Shown here: in pieces, positions 1 through 11,545 of the stretch
How positions within the stretch are numbered: the first letter of the stretch is position 1
Layout of the letters: each line of letters opens with the position of its first letter
Origin: Linyphia triangularis
Lineage: Eukaryota; Arthropoda; Arachnida; Araneae; Linyphiidae
Assembly (NCBI GenBank): GCA_963978545.1
Contig: OZ021731.1
Coordinates: 24,634,093 to 24,698,092 of the forward strand
Direction: 5' to 3'
Length of the DNA stretch: 64,000 nt
The notes under the pieces: model-generated
What the model was told of the DNA's origin: nothing
Seen by the model: the letters and a program-made list of their open reading frames with translations, nothing else
Database searches by the model: none
Program-made: the position numbers and the translations under genes

Positions 1-1209
1 CTTGGGGATATGAGTATTCAAGACGTAAATTCAAATTTTATCAGATTAAAACGATTAGATGGTTCACGTCTTCCTCCCAAATTTTTTCTATATTATCTGT
101 AATCTAGATATTATTTTATTATGATCTTAGTAGAACATCTTGTATCATAAAATGATAATACCATGGGCGCCTCCAGGAGGGTGCAGTTGCAACCCCCTCA
201 CTTTTGATAATTAAAATTGGGGGGGAAAAAGTGTAAATTCTAAGGGAAGAAAAGCACAAATGCCAGTTTTCAAACTATAGTTCAATATTACAATTTTCAC
301 AGTTATTTTCAGTCTCCTGTTTATTTCTTTTTTCGTTTTTTATAGCTAAGTATAGCAATTCCTAGATGGTTTTCAGACGCCTGTTGTCTAGTAATATTGG
401 AGGAAAGATTTATTTGTTCCTCAATTCTTGGGAATTTATTAGTCATCCAGATATAAAGCCTTGATATCTATTTTTAAAATTCTATACAGCCTTCTTTTGC
501 CAACCATTTGCCTTTGTGTTTATTTATTTATTTTTTTTTCATAATTTCTCTAACTTGGAAGAGATAAAATATTACTTTTTTGTATTTTTAAATTCTTTAT
601 ATTGACTTCAGGTTATGGAGATTATAGTAAATTACATCATTTTGCCCCATTCATTCTGAAAGCTAATGGCAAATTATTACTCTTTTACAAAGAGAGAATA
701 AGATTGAAATAAGAATAAGATATACATAATTGTAACATCGAACAGTTTTTGCTATGATTTTTTCTATTTTACATTTTTACCCTTTTAGAGGTTTATTTTA
801 TTTATTAAAGGCAGGGTATCGCGCAATTTTGGGTCCATAATTTCTGTCTACTTTGTACAAGTTTAGATAAATCTGGTTATTTAGTACTTAAAGTTATATT
901 ATAATATCAACAGTAGCTTCAATATTCATTGCTTATAAATGTCTATTTTTTTTTCATTTTCGTTGTAGGATTTTCTCTTCTGACTGGTAAGTAAATAAAA
1001 TTTATAATAATTTTAGTAATTTAATACAATTTGAATAAAGTTTATTTTCCCCGTAAGTTTAATTACACAATCCAACATATGACGAAAAATTTGTGCAAAT
1101 AGGGCGCTCGAGAAATAATTTGCCGGAGGTCAACTACGTTACGCCACTAGCCTTGATATGTCTGGTCCGAACACAAATTCAACTTAACTGATTAGTTTTT
1201 TACTCAAGT

Positions 1210-1700
1210 GGTTTATTTGTGAGTGGCCTACAAATCTGGAAATGGCTAATTGACCCTCTTGCAGTCATCCAATCGTGCAGTAATTTGACATAGTCGTTGT
1301 TGATTAGAATGCATTATATGAAGTTTTGGGTCTATCACTAAAATATTGCTTATTAACACTCTACTATTGTTCCATTGGATGACTAATTGATGCACATTCG
1401 ACTTCACCCAATCGAACTAAAACTTTTCAGATACACTCGATGTCGATGACAATGAATTCTATCAAGTTTTGTGGTGCCAATAAAAAGCTGATCTAACTCG
1501 CGTTTCTATTGCCTTACCTCAGACTCATGAGCTTTTACTCACGTTCCAAGTATCAAGCTTAATTCTAACACGTAAAAAATGTGAAGATATTTAAGGAATT
1601 TAGCCTTCCTCCATAAAATTGACACTTCAAAATCTTCGGTGGGCTAACAAACCCACCTGCAGTCATCCAATCGAGATGAAACTTGACAGATAGATGGACA
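1210..1700. repeat. Dispersed repeat, two degenerate copies
   Basis: Two related segments (near 1215-1290 and 1640-1700) share 'gcagtcatccaatcg', preceded by 'caaatct' or 'aacccacc'. A third relative lies near 25388-25470 inside the hAT element. No coding potential is visible. Family not recognised. Confidence 0.4.
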
Positions 1701-2203
1701 ATATATACAATCAAGTTTTGAAGACAAAAAAAGTTAGTAAATAGTTTGGAATGTGTGTTTTCTTCGTAGTGGTCAAATATTATGAAAATTCAATCTGAGT
1801 TCAATTAGTTGCAATTGCGCATTAAAATAGGGAATAGCCAATACGCGGCCGCTGGCCGGATTTGGCCCGTGACAGATTTTTCTGCGGGCAGCCGACGCCA
1901 CAAAAGATTTAAAAAAAATCCAATTTCATGATATAGACTTCTTTTATACATAATTACTATTTATCCGAAATATTATATGTTGACTATCTACAACTGAGTT
2001 CTCCACTACGTGCTTGAAGAAACTTTAGGGTTTCCTTAAGAATAAATACAGGAATAACTTAACTGAATCTCGTTCGGACAATTTATTAAAATTGATTGCA
2101 ACATATTCCGAAAGACGTGGACTCTATTATAAAATAAACTTAACAATTTCGACCGCCATCGTCTCACAAGTCACTATTGATAACTAAAAGAGATTAATCT
2201 GGA

Positions 2204-2372
2204 TTGGTTGGTTGTTTTCAGATTATCTGGCGCCGTCAGCAACACGAGGGCTATAATAATAACATTCGTCATTAGACAAGCCAACATACATTTACAAACA
2301 CCCATGCCTAACATGGGACTCGAACCAGCAACCTCGAGGTCTAGAAGCAAGCACGCTAACCACAATACCGAG
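2204..2372 (-). mobile_element. tRNA-derived SINE (family A), copy 1
   Basis: Read on the - strand it has a tRNA-like head with a Pol III B box (GGTTCGAGTCC type) and a body ending in a CCAACCAA tail. It is flanked by a 12-bp direct repeat GATTAATCTGGA (2192-2203 and 2373-2384), the target duplication expected from LINE-driven retroposition. Other copies are at 11353, 34354, 38413, 44733 and 46424. Short ORFs here are non-functional. Confidence 0.85.
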
Positions 2373-2698
2373 GATTAATCTGGAAATGTTCAGTTTAAAT
2401 TCTTATATTAAAAGTAAGGTCAAGTCGCTTTGCCACGTTGAAACAAAAGATTCACTTCTATTTTAGGCCTTGATTTACTAATAATATTTTTATTTATTTT
2501 TTAAATTGAAAAAAAATAAATAATAATAATAATAATAATAATAATCAGACGTCAAATATCAATTGTAATTTTACTAGGATATTTTTTTTTTTCCAGTTTT
2601 CATAAATTCTGTATATTGCTAAATTGATAATAATTAAAGATACATATTTTGGTGAATCCGGCCCACGAAAAGCTCCAACGTAAGTCATACGGCCCGCC

Positions 2699-2763
2699 TA
2701 TAAAAGTTAGTGGTATTAATTTTTATAAAAGTTAGTGGTATTAATTTTTATAAAAGTTAGTGG
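2699..2763. repeat. 25-bp tandem repeat
   Basis: About 2.6 copies of a 25-bp unit starting 'tataaaagttagtgg', at 2699, 2724 and 2749. It is an expansion of the right end of the hAT-like element. Confidence 0.85.
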
Positions 2764-2998
2764 CTGGTACAAAGGATTTATATTAGAAAATTTATTTTTA
2801 TAGGTTATTTTTTTTTTATATTTCCTGGCTTTTTTTCGAAACATTGTCTTTTGGATACCGCGAGAGTTACTTAAAAAGCATAGAAATTATATTTTTATCT
2901 TGTTTGAGAATTTTTTTTACATGGATGCGTTGAGTACCAAATAAAATCTACAGAGGAGAGGATTTCAAAAATAATATATACCATGGATTTTTAATTAT

Positions 2999-3110
2999 TA
3001 TTAAAGTGACAATTAATGCATAATTGTTAATTATCATTAAAGTGACAATTAATGCATAATTGTTAATTATCATTAAAGTGACAATTAATGCATAATTGTT
3101 AATTATCATT
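2999..3110. repeat. 36-bp tandem repeat
   Basis: Three copies of a 36-bp unit containing 'attaaagtgacaatt', with phase points at 3000, 3036 and 3072. Each unit contains the short inverted pair ACAATT/AATTGT, so it could form small hairpins. Confidence 0.85.
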
Positions 3111-3876
3111 TCATTAGGAATTGCAATAATTTCTGAACAATTAACGTTTTAAACAAAATTCTACTAGTCTTGCACACTCTTGCAAATAATCCTGCAGGCG
3201 CCCATGGATATTACGGTTTACTAAAAGACATTGCATTCGTATCTTACCTTCTTGCTGAGTAGTGAGCACTTTTTAAAAAAAAAAGTATTCCAGGTTATTT
3301 GTGATAGATTTATGATAATGTAGGAGAACTACCTGAACTACCAGGAAATGCTGTCTAGGAAGTTCCATTTGCTGTCTGAAAAATGTCTTCCGTTTTTTAG
3401 AAAACCCGAAAAGGATTACGGAAACGGAGGTTGAAATTTGTTTTCTTTATTGTTTGAAATGCAGAATCTAAAGACGTCGAATCAGCTTGTGTGATCTCTG
3501 TTAAACTTTTTATTTTTGTTCAGCTAAAATAATATCTTCCATTTGAATATAGACTGATATGGGACTGTAAGTAGTCTCATCTCGTCCAGCTGAATACGGA
3601 ATGTAATGCTAGTAGATTTTGTAGATTTCTAGTAGATTTTTAATACATATTATATCGGGTAAGAAATGGACGAAAATGCTAAAAAATCGACTTTAAAATA
3701 TAATTGACAAACAGATTTAGTTTAACTCATACAGAGTCGATAACCAAATATGTCATATATCGCCAAATAATGAGGATTTTTTTTATTTGTTAAATCAAGG
3801 ATCTTTAATTTTCAAGAAGGAATTTTAATTTTTTGGTGCCAAATCTCACATTTTCTAAAGTGCTCTTAGTTGGTAA

Positions 3877-4634
3877 TGTTACGTGGATGGGTTCGAAAGA
3901 CTTGAAACCAACGCAGATAAAAACTTGAAGAAATTTATTCCGATGCAACTCTTCGAAGATTCCTTTACAATTTCAGAACTTCCCGTTCTAATAGATTCAA
4001 TACAGCTCTTTACACAACAATGGAGCTCAAACAGAAGTTAAAAACTAGATACACAACTGCTAAGATCGACTCAAAAGACAATGCAATACAGTTCACTTTC
4101 ACAATACAGCTCTCCGAATGCTCGTTGAGAGACAACTAACTCAATAACTCCCTAACTCAACTCACGGCCGGCCTTATATAGGAAAGTCAATCCTTCGTGA
4201 ATCTTATAGAGATAGAAATTTGGAGAATTTTCCAGATCGTAGTCGAAAAGCTCTATACATGTACATGGGGACCGAAAATGTTGCCAAATGGTCTCCAAGT
4301 TTGGCGACATTTGGCTATTTCTCGACAAATTTGGTGAGATTGCCATTATCCATAATGTTAAATAGCTTACCCTTTTTTAAAACTCGTTTTCCAGCATGAT
4401 CCCTGTAGAACTCGTTTTCCAGCATGATCCCTGTAGAACTCGTTTTCCAGCATGATCCCTGTAGAACTCGTTTTCCAGCATGATCCCTGTAGAACTCGTT
4501 TTCAAGCATTAAGAAACGCATTGCAGGAAAGCGAAAACAAACTCTTGCACTGCCTTATGCGAAATGTACATAAATTGTCCTTTTTACATAATTAATACTA
4601 CGAAATATTTACAAATATACAGAGATTCGTAACA
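3877..4634. mobile_element. Solo LTR (retrotransposon)
   Basis: It starts TGTTACG and ends CGTAACA, canonical TG...CA ends with a 7-bp inverted match. It is flanked by a 4-bp direct repeat GTAA (3873-3876 and 4635-4638), as expected for a Ty3-like LTR integration. No internal retroviral-type genes are nearby, so this is the solo product of LTR recombination. It contains the minisatellite 4381-4508. Confidence 0.8.
4381..4508. repeat. 28-bp minisatellite inside the LTR
   Basis: Four perfect 28-bp units plus a partial one, starting at 4381, 4409, 4437, 4465 and 4493; the core is 'gttttccagcatgatccc'. The open frame through it is a by-product of the repeat. Not a CRISPR: the units abut with no spacers. 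Confidence 0.95.
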
Positions 4635-4985
4635 GTAATTATGTTTCAACAGGAAAAGTACGAATGGTTGCATCTAACTGGAATCAAATACTTGCATCTT
4701 TTAAAAGTAAGTTGATGTCATGAGTTTCATCATCTTTGATGTGATATTTATAGCTAACTTCTTTCACTTTTAAAAGATGCAAGTATTTGGCTCCAAAGAA
4801 GCGAAATCACCTACATCCTAAATGAAAAAGCGGTGGCTTACTAAACAAAATAAAATGGTTATTATTTGGCAAATTTTAACGCATTTATATATTGGATTTA
4901 GTTCCACTCATACAAAATCGATTTATGAACAGCTTTGGCCGTATTTCTCTTCAGCAGAACATTCATATTCATAAACTACTAGTAT

Positions 4986-5011
4986 TTCTTTAGATTTTAT
5001 TTTTTTAAAAA

Positions 5012-5051
<40 letters not shown>

Positions 5052-6094
5052 GAAGCCCCAACAATTTTCAGTATAAAATAATATTGACTATAATACATTA
5101 TTTATAAGATATATCTGCTATCATTAGTCTTCATAAGAAAAATTCAGCATGGTGGCTACCAAGTCTTTGGGATTGGATTAGTTAAGCATTTTGGAATATA
5201 TTTATTTCCTATAAACCATAAAATACAACAATTGTTAAGTTTTCTCCTCAAGTTTTGTTATGCAATCTTGAGTATGCTTCTTCTAAACATAAAATATATC
5301 TTTAAACATAATTTTTAAGCTCTTTTATTCAAAGGTTTTATTCTAGTGTAAAAAAACACCAAAGTAAGCACATTCTAGATTGCTTTCCAACGAATGTGCC
5401 GAGCGATGTATCAGAATAGCAAGTATTAATGTAACAAGTAAACACATATACTTAGATTGTTTATTTATTGTTTATTTTACCGGGGTTTTTTTTTCTTTAA
5501 TCTGCATTTCCTTCGTAAGTTTTATTACTAAATTAATTTCAACTTTTTGTATCAAATAAACTCTACCTTTATATTGTATAGGTTTCATTTTTCTGCAGTT
5601 TTTTATCATTGTTGAGTAAATGTTTCCGATTATATTTTACTGTTATTTAGGGGGGGGGGGGAGGAGGGTCTTTTGTATAAGATAATGAAACTAACCATAG
5701 ATAAACTTGCTTCTCTCAAGAAAAAGTATCACTGACATAAAGTGTAATTGCGACGTTTATTACAGATTGTCTCAGTAAGGTAGAATATACATCGTACTGA
5801 AAAGATGTGTCATTTTTCAAAATGTTTCTTTCAACGTCAATAGAAAACTCCTAGTTATAGTTTTAGGGGCATTTACACGAGGATAGTAAAGCGGTTAGTA
5901 ATTAGGAGTTGGAAGATGAATGTGCGATTGCGTTTTAATTCTGAATTGGTTGAGAAATTGTGAAGAAGTATTTGCGATTTAATAGTATATTGGTGACGGA
6001 TGAGGCTTTTGACGAAGCAGTGGGTGAAATAATTGTGTATTCGAATGAAGAATTAAAATATATTTTAAATTGGCGCAAAACCTCACGTGTAAAA
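4986..6094. other. No gene seen
   Basis: AT-rich spacer with a poly-T tract near 5020-5049 and a G run near 5651. No ORF of merit and no recognisable repeat ends. Confidence 0.6.
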
Positions 6095-6300
6095 AACTAG
6101 ATTCGTAAAAGAGATATTCTTGGTATATCCGAAATAATTATTCACGAGTTTCTAATTGAAGATCCTCAAGAGTACAGAAAATGTCTTAGAATTACTGTTA
6201 ACAATTTTAATAAGTTGTAACAACTTTTAGGGCCTCTTATTTAAGGATTTTTTGGCACAAAATTACCATCACCGATGTTGAAAAATAAATGCTTAAATGT
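6095..6300 (+). pseudogene. PIF/Harbinger-like transposase remnant
   Basis: Around 6110-6225 one frame reads ISEIIIHEFLIEDPQEYRKC followed by LRITVNNFNKL and a stop. This resembles the N-terminal helical part of Harbinger-type (HARBI1-like) transposases, with a 'E-DP-EYRKCLR' pattern. Reading on past the stop gives LLGPLI and further broken sequence. There is no catalytic domain. Recognition is from memory of the family and is tentative. Confidence 0.5.
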
Positions 6301-8795
6301 GTACAAATATCGTTTAATGTTTGAAGGAAGAAAATAATTTATAAGCTATATACATATTATTTAAAAAAAATGAGTGCGAATAAAGTTAAGATTTTGAGTC
6401 TTTAAGTTATCCACAAAGGCATAAATTTCGTCAAGCGCAAGTATTAAAATGTATATACTTTGTTAAGGTTTTTATTAGTTTAATAAATAAAAACTTGCCA
6501 GATTAGAAATGGATGGTCTAGAATATACAATTTCTCTCAAAAACGTATCTTCTGAGTTGAACATATATAGTTTTACTGTAAGGGCGTAGTACTTTTCTCG
6601 TGAGCGGATAAGAAATTATAACTTATCAAATCGTAACAATAATTTTTATTATTAATGTCAAATATATTTAGTTAAAATTATTTTTTTTTCTACGTATGTT
6701 GAGAAATTTAAAAATAGTTAAATTAAATTTACCATTTTAAACAAAATATCTTTTGATTTTAGCGTTCTAAAAGTAAACCGAGATATTTTGGGAGGGGAAA
6801 TATCCTTCCCCTTGGCTCTGTGCCTGTTTTACTGTATGTATAATTCCTCAGTTCCTTTTTCAGAAGCTTTAGAAGCAGCAACTTTAAGATATTCCTGCTT
6901 ATATGTCTATTTTGTACTCTTTATTTTATTCCTTAAAAATGGAACATCGACTACAACAACATTCATTACAACTAAATCTTTATAGAACTTCAAAAGTGCA
7001 TTGTCTCTTTTATATTTTATTGGAATAATCCTTATGACGAGAATATTCTATAAAACATCATAATTCTGAAAATCTTCGAGACATTTCTATGTATTGTTGC
7101 ATCTTTTTTATAACTCTGCTCACTCATTTCATTTTTAATTAATATTTTCAATTCTTTTCCAATCTAAAAAAAGTCCGAAGTTTAGTCCATTTAAAAAAAA
7201 AGAAAAAAAGTTGAATTTTAGCGGGAAGGGAGAGCAGGAAGATTATTGTCTGCCGTAGGTCATTTGAGTATCTTGTTGGCTCTGTCCTTAGCAGAATTGT
7301 CGCTCATTTCAAACATGCTCGAATTTACTGTCAAGCAAGTTTCTGTGGGCAAAACTATGGGGATTTTCAGTACGGACAACACTGTTGATCGACTACTCTT
7401 AGTTTTACTAGCCTCGTGTATAAGTCCCTTTTCCTGTAAGATATGGTTTAGCTCTTTAGCCTGAAGTTGTATCTAGCCTATAAATATGATCGTCTGTAGT
7501 TCACACAATGGAACAATCATCAGTAATCGAAAATCGATCCCAAAAGTATGTCAATACCTAGAGGACCTAAATCAGGGTATCAAACGACTGATTCCTGCAG
7601 CACCCTTAAATTAATTCGATATTTCGTTTGACTTCATTTATTTTTTAAACTTATTTTATTTGATCAATTTAAAAGATAAGAGGTTAATTTTTTTAATTGA
7701 TTATTGAAAGTTTACCTCAGGAACGTCGATATTTTGTCTCTTACATAGGGGTGGGTTTATTCAAATTTGTATTTTGTAACTTTAAATATAAATTACCCAT
7801 TAAACTTTTCATGCATCATTTTTACCAATGTGCTGGGTGTTTTTGCCTGATTTCTGTTACTGATAATAATTAAATTAAACCACAAAGCAACCATTTTGGG
7901 AAACCTTTACAAGTAAATAAGGCTCCTATTGTTACAACCATTTAAAATAAGGGTTGTTTTAAAATGCGCCATAACAACTATGTAATGAATCTGAACGTTG
8001 AAATTCATTTCGGAATGCGCTAATTGATTCGAATCTGAACCGTCTTGGTTGGAACAGAGCTTTACTTTTTTTTTGAATTTTTACAGTTAAGCACCTTAGA
8101 ATATATTTTTATCTCTTTTTTTTTCATACATTAATGCCATTATATATATCAGCAATATATAAATTATATATCAACTGCCGATAATGACCCATCAAACTGA
8201 GATTTTCATTCGGGAAACAAGACATAAAGATTTGTTTATTAACGCATGACGTAATAACATTTTATTCAAATGCATTACGTAAACATCTATAATTAGAAAA
8301 AGACTACATTCATGCCTGTATATATTTTGAACAATAATACTTAAAAGTTGTTAAAATCAAACAATCATATGGTTGACTTGTCATTGGTCTACATTCTAAA
8401 GCAAAAGCTCCAATCTCTGCGACTCTTATTGCAAATAATTTCTAAGTAAAAATAAATGTAATGACCAAAGCCACTATAATATATGTGCTAAATACTAAAT
8501 TATGAGGATCACCCCATTTGAATTACAATATATAATTTCGATATCACAGGACGCATATATTTCTCAATCGATTAATATGTTTTAAATAATACTTGTTTGG
8601 TACTTAAATTTAAAACGCTTCCTTTGCATTTTTAAAAAGGATAATTATAGCAATTAAATATACATTATATTGCCATCGTGTGACGAAAGATATTAAGTTA
8701 TTTTGATAAATTATGCCTATAAAGGTTTAGTCCTTAAGTCCATTATGTCGCATATGATATTAAATCGGTACTCGACCGCAATTAACAAAATCTTT
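6301..8795. other. Gene-poor spacer upstream of the receptor
   Basis: AT-rich sequence with only short ORFs that lack similarity I recognise (for example 6788-6985 and 7246-7464). It may contain distal regulatory DNA of the receptor gene, but nothing specific can be named. Confidence 0.5.
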
Positions 8796-8804
8796 TATAT
8801 AAAA
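8796..8804 (+). promoter_or_regulatory. Putative TATA box of the receptor gene
   Basis: TATATAAAA lies 50 bp before the ATG at 8854. An arthropod-like initiator context could lie near 8816-8825 (about 25 bp downstream), which would leave a short 5' UTR of about 30-40 bases. Many TATA-like words occur in such AT-rich DNA, so the support is positional only. Confidence 0.4.
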
Positions 8805-8853
8805 TAAGTTACGTTCGCATTACATCCACATATGAAGTAGCATTTCACTAAAA

Positions 8854-10104
8854 ATGGAACTCCAACATCCTCCAAAGATTGTAGTAGCAGTTTTAGCTAT
8901 GGCTCACGTTATGGAAGTGAATAAAACTAATTCTAAAATAGAAATTTTGGGGGGCGTCGAAGGGAAGTTTCTAAAAGAAATTCTGGCAGCTCTGAATGTT
9001 GCTTATAATGTGGTGCTTTCCGTGGATGGCAAACATGGTAGTTTGATGGAAAATGGATCTTGGAATGGCTTAATTGGAATGGTTCAAAGAGGCGAGGCAG
9101 ATTTAGCTTGTGGTCCTTTTATAATTAGAGAACAGAGAAAGGAAGTCGTGGATTTCAGCACTGCGTATGGGAACTCTGCAGTTTCTTTCGCATTAAAGAA
9201 AGCTGGATCATTGCATCTTGAGAACGCATACTTATATCCACTGCATACTACCGTGTGGATGTGCTTTTTCACTGTCTTGTTCCTAATGTCGATGACTCTA
9301 TTCCTGATTTCCGATAGTGCATACACTTACACGAGAGTTGCTTTTGAAATAAGCGGAAGTGTTTTGAGGCAGAATTTACGACTCAAAGTTAAGTCGCGGA
9401 AATCGCAGTTCCTGCTGGCTCTCTGGCTGATATATGGGTTGCTTATATCTTCTTGCTACTCTGTGGCTCTGCTGTCTTTCTTGACCATTCCAGTGCAAGG
9501 TGGAACAGTCGATAACTTTCGTCAGTTGTCGGCAGCAGTTCTTAAAGGAACACACAGGTGTTTTGTGCTGAAAGGCTCTAACATCATTTCGTATCTCCTT
9601 GGTACATCCGAAGAACATTTTCAATTATTGGCAAGAGCAATTGAACGAAATAGATGGTTTTATAATGTACTAGACATGCAAAAAGTAATCAGCCCTAATT
9701 CTGCTATAATCACGAATGACATGGAGATAAAACTACTCTACGGATCACTTAAAGATCATCCAGATATCCTCATCTCCAGCGATACTATATCATCAGTGTC
9801 AATTGGATATGCTCTCAAACAGAATTTCCCTTATCGGAAAAAACTAGATAAAATCTTGTCCCGAATATACAGTTCTGGAATACGAGAAAAACTTCTTAGT
9901 GACGCTTCTTATCAGTACAGGCTTTCGGCTCAGAAATCCCATACTTATAAAAGCATAAACCATCCTTTAACAATTGAAGATCTATCTGAAACTTTTTTCC
10001 TTTTAATTATTGGTTATACAACATCGTTTTTAGCTTTTTTGGGAGAAATACTTTTCTCCCGAGTTGCAAGAAAGACTTTTCTTTTTAAATTTATCCTAGG
10101 GTAA
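8854..10104 (+). CDS. Ionotropic receptor (divergent iGluR/IR), intronless
   Basis: This 416-residue protein is a ligand-gated cation channel subunit of the ionotropic receptor class, expected in the plasma membrane of sensory or other excitable cells. Domains in order: S1 half of the ligand-binding domain (about 7-120), with WNGLIGMVQRGEADLACGPF and R95-KEVVDFS, where R95 aligns with the arginine that holds the glutamate carboxylate; M1 (129-153); pore loop and M3 (about 172-212), with a degenerate gate SSCYSVALLSFL in place of SYTANLAAF; S2 (213-375); M4 (379-402). There is no amino-terminal domain and no signal peptide. An in-frame TGA 21 bp upstream makes this ATG the first available start. 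The frame is long and unbroken, so the gene looks functional. It lies alone and convergent with the ATPase gene. The ligand cannot be inferred. Confidence 0.88.
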   Translation: MELQHPPKIVVAVLAMAHVMEVNKTNSKIEILGGVEGKFLKEILAALNVAYNVVLSVDGKHGSLMENGSWNGLIGMVQRGEADLACGPFIIREQRKEVVDFSTAYGNSAVSFALKKAGSLHLENAYLYPLHTTVWMCFFTVLFLMSMTLFLISDSAYTYTRVAFEISGSVLRQNLRLKVKSRKSQFLLALWLIYGLLISSCYSVALLSFLTIPVQGGTVDNFRQLSAAVLKGTHRCFVLKGSNIISYLLGTSEEHFQLLARAIERNRWFYNVLDMQKVISPNSAIITNDMEIKLLYGSLKDHPDILISSDTISSVSIGYALKQNFPYRKKLDKILSRIYSSGIREKLLSDASYQYRLSAQKSHTYKSINHPLTIEDLSETFFLLIIGYTTSFLAFLGEILFSRVARKTFLFKFILG

Positions 10105-10225
10105 GACCTAAACAAGAAAATTTTATAATTTTGCACTTTTTAACCCTTATAGGAAAAGGTACGCGTAAAATACAGATTTATCCGATATATTTTGTAAACC
10201 TGACAGTACAAGTTACGTTGTTCCA

Positions 10226-10231
10226 AATAAA
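10226..10231 (+). terminator. Poly(A) signal of the receptor gene
   Basis: AATAAA lies 122 bp after the receptor stop codon. It is the first canonical hexamer downstream; a second candidate lies near 10317. Confidence 0.5.
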
Positions 10232-10557
10232 TTAATGGAAAAATGGTGTCGCCACTTTTAAGAAGACTGTAATAGTTTTTGTGATATGCTGAAAGCATCA
10301 GAAAGTACAAAGGAAAATAAAGAATATGAACAAAATAAATCCACACGGTACTAATAGAATTAGATAGTGGTCCTATACTCTTCTCGTAACTTTGGAAGTG
10401 CTTTGAAAGTTAACCTGATACAGTCAACAGAATCTTTCTTAGTCACCAATAAATTGGACATGGTAAAGCAATTTCTTGCCTATCTAGATCACAGAATATT
10501 ATTCAACTAGATTTTTCTGCTGACTATACGTTAGACTGCATTTACAGAAGAAAGATC

Positions 10558-11060
10558 CATGACCAGCAAAATATGTGTACCATAAATATTAATGGTCAAT
10601 TCTCTGGATGACACACGACATACTTTCGCTCTTCCTTCTTTTTGTAAATGAATTTGAATTGTGAAATTAATATGAATCTAGTAGATATGTTTTTGTTTTA
10701 GACGAAATTAACTTGTGGCTAAGTTATATGGAAAAGTAATTAATTTAACTAAGTCAAAGACACATTCATATGTCACCGACGTGCGGGACACGGACGTGTC
10801 TGATGTATCGGTGTTATAAGATGCATATTTGACCTAGTTAAAATAATTATTTTTCCACGTAACTTTGCAACAAACTAATATTATAGAAACAAAAACATAT
10901 CTTTTAGATTCATCATGATTTCGCAATTCTAATCCATTTACGAGAAAAAAGAAGAGCCAAAATGTCTCGTGCGTTCAGCAGAGATTTGCCTGAATGAAGA
11001 TGTCTGCAGCGAATATGGCAGCAACTTAAAACACATTCGCTGTCGCTGGTGAGTCAGCAT
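10558..11060. repeat. Long imperfect inverted repeat (fold-back MITE)
   Basis: The two halves pair across a centre near 10796. Left-arm cues 'atatgtttttgtttta', 'aattaatttaactaagtcaaa' and 'cgctcttcc' have inverted partners 'aaacaaaaacatat', 'tttgacctagttaaaataatt' and 'gaagagcc' on the right. Arms are roughly 230-250 bp and diverged. It lies in the convergent intergenic region. The ORF at 10938-11171 is part of the palindrome and not a gene. Confidence 0.6.
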
Positions 11061-11352
11061 GGCGCTACCTCTCATGCCGTCGACGCTCTGGGACGACGAT
11101 CGAGTATGATAAGTAAAGTGCTTTATTTTTAGTTTGGATTTGGAGGTTGAACGATGAGGTTTTTGAGTCACGTTAGTGAAGCATTATTTTTATATTTTTA
11201 GTGATTGTTTTTTTTTTCTCCTTTTTTCTGGTTTTACTATTAAAATATAAGGAACGTTTTTAATCATTAAAACACTTTTTTAAAATTCGACTTCTGAGGA
11301 TGGATATATAAATTTTGGTGGCAGCGAATGTGTTAACTAGATATCATTGGGT

Positions 11353-11533
11353 TGGTTGGTTGTATTCAGATTATCTGGCGCCGTCAGCAACACGAGGGCT
11401 ATAATGCGCCGAAACATTCGTCATTAGACAAGCCAACATACATTTACAAACACCCATGCCAACACGGGACTTGAACCCGCAACTTCGCGGTCTAGAAGCT
11501 AGCACGCTAACCACTATGCCGTTTGGTCGGCAA
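11353..11533 (-). mobile_element. tRNA-derived SINE (family A), copy 2
   Basis: Full-length family A copy: tRNA-like head with A and B boxes on the - strand and a CCAACCAAC tail. It is flanked by the 12-bp direct repeat ATATCATTGGGT (11341-11352 and 11534-11545). Small ORFs on both strands are SINE sequence. Confidence 0.88.
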
Positions 11534-11545
11534 ATATCATTGGGT

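Larger units (their letters stand above)
1845..2765. mobile_element. Non-autonomous hAT-like element, degraded copy 1
   Basis: Both edges match the element at 19470-20464: a left edge with 'gatttggcccgtga', 'ttttctgcggg' and 'cgaccgccatcgtctcaca', and a right edge with 'catattttggtg', 'cggcccacgaaaag' and 'aaaagttagtgg'. The terminal CAGCGTT seen in the other copy is lost here. A SINE has inserted at 2204-2372, and the right end carries a 25-bp tandem expansion. No transposase is present. Confidence 0.6.
161..3207. mobile_element. Candidate DNA transposon bounded by GC-rich inverted repeats
   Basis: The left end (161-177) reads CCATGGGCGCCTCCAGG and the right end (3191-3207) is its inverted copy with one mismatch (CCTGCAGGCGCCCATGG). 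Such GC-rich inverted ends about 3 kb apart in AT-rich DNA suggest one old element. It holds no recognisable transposase, and later insertions sit inside it (hAT-like copy 1845-2765, a SINE, two short tandem repeats). I see no clear target duplication. The two ends could also be separate solitary termini of one repeat family. Confidence 0.4.
3600..4985. mobile_element. Fold-back element split by a solo LTR
   Basis: The flanks of the solo LTR (about 3650-3872 and 4660-4985) resemble the two arms of the fold-back element at 14262-14919. Shared cues are 'gatttagtt', 'gtcgataa/aaaatcgatt', and the paired 'acttgcatcttttaaaagtaagttgatgtc' and 'cttttaaaagatgcaagt' segments around the hairpin centre. 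Outer limits are approximate because the ends are worn. Confidence 0.5.

Noticed and set aside
4381..4508. CRISPR-like direct repeats (also 29700-29935 and 30250-30385)
   Set aside because: Units abut without spacers and the DNA is eukaryotic.
6788..7464. Small + strand ORFs upstream of the receptor as possible N-terminal exons
   Set aside because: No signal peptide or ligand-binding similarity, and no convincing donor leading into 8854.
9084..9624. Two ORFs antisense to the ionotropic receptor
   Set aside because: Shadows of the receptor coding sequence.
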